Source: a bacterium (GTDB lineage Bacteria > CG2-30-53-67 > CG2-30-70-394). From it: a DNA stretch of 28,796 nt. Under the pieces are notes generated by a model, which did not search any database, was not told where the DNA came from, and was given only the letters and a program-made list of their open reading frames with translations. Location of the stretch: contig JAJRSX010000046.1 of assembly GCA_024278555.1 (NCBI GenBank), positions 1-28,796 on the forward strand, in the 5' to 3' direction. Of the stretch, positions 27,522-28,796 are shown one piece after another. The stretch's first letter is position 1; the number at the start of each line of letters is the position of its first letter. Both the position numbers and the translations under genes were made by a program.

Positions 27522-28543
27522 CCATCGCCCCTATCCACGAGCAGGCCGCTGCCGCGGCACGCGCCCGCCAGGACCGTCTCACCAAGCCCACCGGCGCCCT
27601 CGGCCGCCTGGAGGCGATCGCCTGCTGGTTCGCCGGTCGTCAAGGGGTGGCGATCCCCGCCCCCCTCGTCCCCCACTGCCTCCTCTTCGCCGGCGACCAC
27701 GGGGTCGCGGTGGAGGGGGTCTCTGCCTACCCGCCGGCGGTGACCGCGGAGATGGTGCGCAACTTCGCCCGCGGCGGGGCGGCGATCAATGTTCTCGCCC
27801 GGGCGATCGGCGCCGAGGTGACGGTGGTGGACGTGGGGGTGGCCGCCGACCTGAGCGACCTCACCGCCATCGTCCACGCCAAGGTGCGCCCCGGCAGCCG
27901 CAACCTCGCCCGCGAGGCGGCCCTGACCCCCGAGGAGTGGGAGCGGGCGGTGGCGGTGGGGCGGCGGGCCGCGGCCGCGGCGATCGAGCGTGGCGCCACC
28001 CTGCTCCTGCCCGGGGAGATGGGGATCGCCAATACCACCCCGGCGGCGGCCCTGATCTGCCACCTCACCGGTGCCCCTGCTGCCAAGGTGGTGGGCTACG
28101 GCACCGGCGTGGACGAGGAGGCGCGGGGCCACAAGCAGGCGATCGTGGCCGCGGCGGTGGCCCGCGCCGCCCCTCTCTCTGGGGAGGCTGCCCTCGCCGC
28201 CCTCGGGGGGCTGGAGATCGCCGCCCTGGCCGGCGCCTTCCTGGAGGCGGGGGCGCGGGGGGTGCCGGCGGTGGTGGACGGCTTTATCGCCGCCGCCGGG
28301 GCCCTGGCGGCACGGGCGGTGGCGCCGGGGGTGGAGGAGTGGCTCGTGGCCTCCCACTGCTCCGCGGAGCAGGGCCACCGGCTCGCCCTGGAGGGGCTCG
28401 GGCTCTCCCCCCTCTTCGACCTCGGCCTCAGGCTCGGGGAGGGGAGCGGCGCGGCGCTCGCCGTCCCGCTCCTACAGGCGGCCCTCGCCCTCCACCGGGA
28501 GATGGCGACCTTCGAGGAGGCGGGCGTCTCGGAGGGGGTGTAG
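27518..28543 (+). CDS. cobT: Nicotinate-nucleotide--dimethylbenzimidazole phosphoribosyltransferase
   Basis: Makes alpha-ribazole phosphate from dimethylbenzimidazole (or another lower-ligand base) and nicotinate mononucleotide. In the 341-residue protein, TKPTGALGRLE (about 22-32), FAGDHGVAVEGVSAYP (about 57-72), GEMGIANTTPAAA (166-178) and the C-terminal LRLGEGSGAALA carrying the catalytic Glu (Glu308) are all present. AAAGGAGAG precedes the ATG at 27518, which overlaps the cobU stop. Lower-ligand preference cannot be read from the sequence. No bza or bluB gene is in the window, so the base source is not seen. Confidence 0.97.
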   Translation: MTIAPIHEQAAAAARARQDRLTKPTGALGRLEAIACWFAGRQGVAIPAPLVPHCLLFAGDHGVAVEGVSAYPPAVTAEMVRNFARGGAAINVLARAIGAEVTVVDVGVAADLSDLTAIVHAKVRPGSRNLAREAALTPEEWERAVAVGRRAAAAAIERGATLLLPGEMGIANTTPAAALICHLTGAPAAKVVGYGTGVDEEARGHKQAIVAAAVARAAPLSGEAALAALGGLEIAALAGAFLEAGARGVPAVVDGFIAAAGALAARAVAPGVEEWLVASHCSAEQGHRLALEGLGLSPLFDLGLRLGEGSGAALAVPLLQAALALHREMATFEEAGVSEGV

Positions 28544-28548
28544 TCGCC

Positions 28549-28796
28549 ATGGTGGAGAGACTCCTGGAGGCCCTCTCGTGGCTCACCGTGCTCCCGGTGC
28601 GGGTGGCCCGGCCGCGCGGTCTGGGCGCCTGCGCCCCCGCCTTCCCGGCGGTGGGGCTGGTGGTCGGGGGCTTCGCGGCCCTGGCCGGCGACCTCGCCGG
28701 GGGGCGCACTCCCCTGGTGGGTGGCGTGGCCGCGGCGGGGGTGTGGATCGGCCTCACCGGCGCGATGCACCTGGACGGCGTCGCCGACCTCACCGA
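28549..28796 (+). CDS. cobS: Adenosylcobinamide-GDP ribazoletransferase, 3' truncated by window edge
   Basis: The visible 82 codons give MVERLLEALSWLTVLPVRVA, FPAVGLVVGG and MHLDGVADL, matching the CobS N terminus, its first membrane segments and its HLDG(V/L)AD active-site motif. CobS joins adenosyl-GDP-cobinamide to alpha-ribazole (phosphate) at the inner membrane. The ATG lies 5 nt after the cobT stop, so it belongs to the same operon. The rest of the gene is outside the window. Confidence 0.92.
   Translation, partial: MVERLLEALSWLTVLPVRVARPRGLGACAPAFPAVGLVVGGFAALAGDLAGGRTPLVGGVAAAGVWIGLTGAMHLDGVADLT

Overview
The window is very GC-rich and densely coded. It comes from a Gram-negative, probably pseudomonadotal, chromosome: there are lipobox lipoproteins, a TonB protein with a TonB-dependent receptor, a DUF481 outer-membrane barrel, a type IV pilus ATPase, an RpoD/RpoS-family sigma factor and proteobacterial-type RecA and GyrA. 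I cannot place it below phylum level from sequence alone. No tRNA, rRNA, CRISPR array, phage gene or transposase gene was seen. Housekeeping genes (apt, gyrA, recA, a group 2 sigma factor) sit among regulators and short palindromic repeats.

Layout. 1-2051: 3' part of a hybrid histidine kinase with a CxxCH haem-type sensor. 2184-5131: apt (-), rpoS-like sigma (-), divergent tonB-like gene (+). 5181-8314: three minus-strand genes (DUF481 barrel, coiled-coil diguanylate cyclase, CvpA family). 8682-11114: gyrA (+), preceded by a 38-bp perfect palindrome. 11287-14076: recA, a pilT/pilU-like ATPase and a small lipoprotein, all minus strand. 14546-16356: a divergent TsaC/Sua5-like gene (+) converging on chrA (-), with one palindrome holding both stop codons. 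16435-20117: a PilJ-N membrane protein (-), then an ANTAR response regulator and a GAF hybrid kinase (+), bracketed by two copies of an imperfect repeat that can fold into paired hairpins. 20243-22030: a metallophosphatase and an internally shortened SDR protein, separated by a 423-bp inverted-repeat element.

22448-28796 is a corrinoid acquisition and assembly locus: a cobalamin riboswitch, a btuB-type receptor, a beta-propeller lipoprotein, a btuF-type binding protein, then cobU, cobT and the start of cobS. Spacing is tight and some genes overlap, so this looks like one operon. Outer-membrane capture (BtuB with TonB), possible surface or periplasmic capture (the propeller), periplasmic binding (BtuF) and nucleotide-loop assembly (CobU, CobT, CobS) fit corrinoid salvage. 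No btuC or btuD is present in the window.

The observations most worth following are: the beta-propeller lipoprotein next to btuB, which resembles the Bacteroidetes BtuB-BtuG arrangement; the duplicated paired-hairpin element around the ANTAR/GAF-kinase pair; the 33-bp perfect hairpin inside the signal-peptide region of btuF, which has no normal start codon nearby; and the family of composite palindromes at gene ends.
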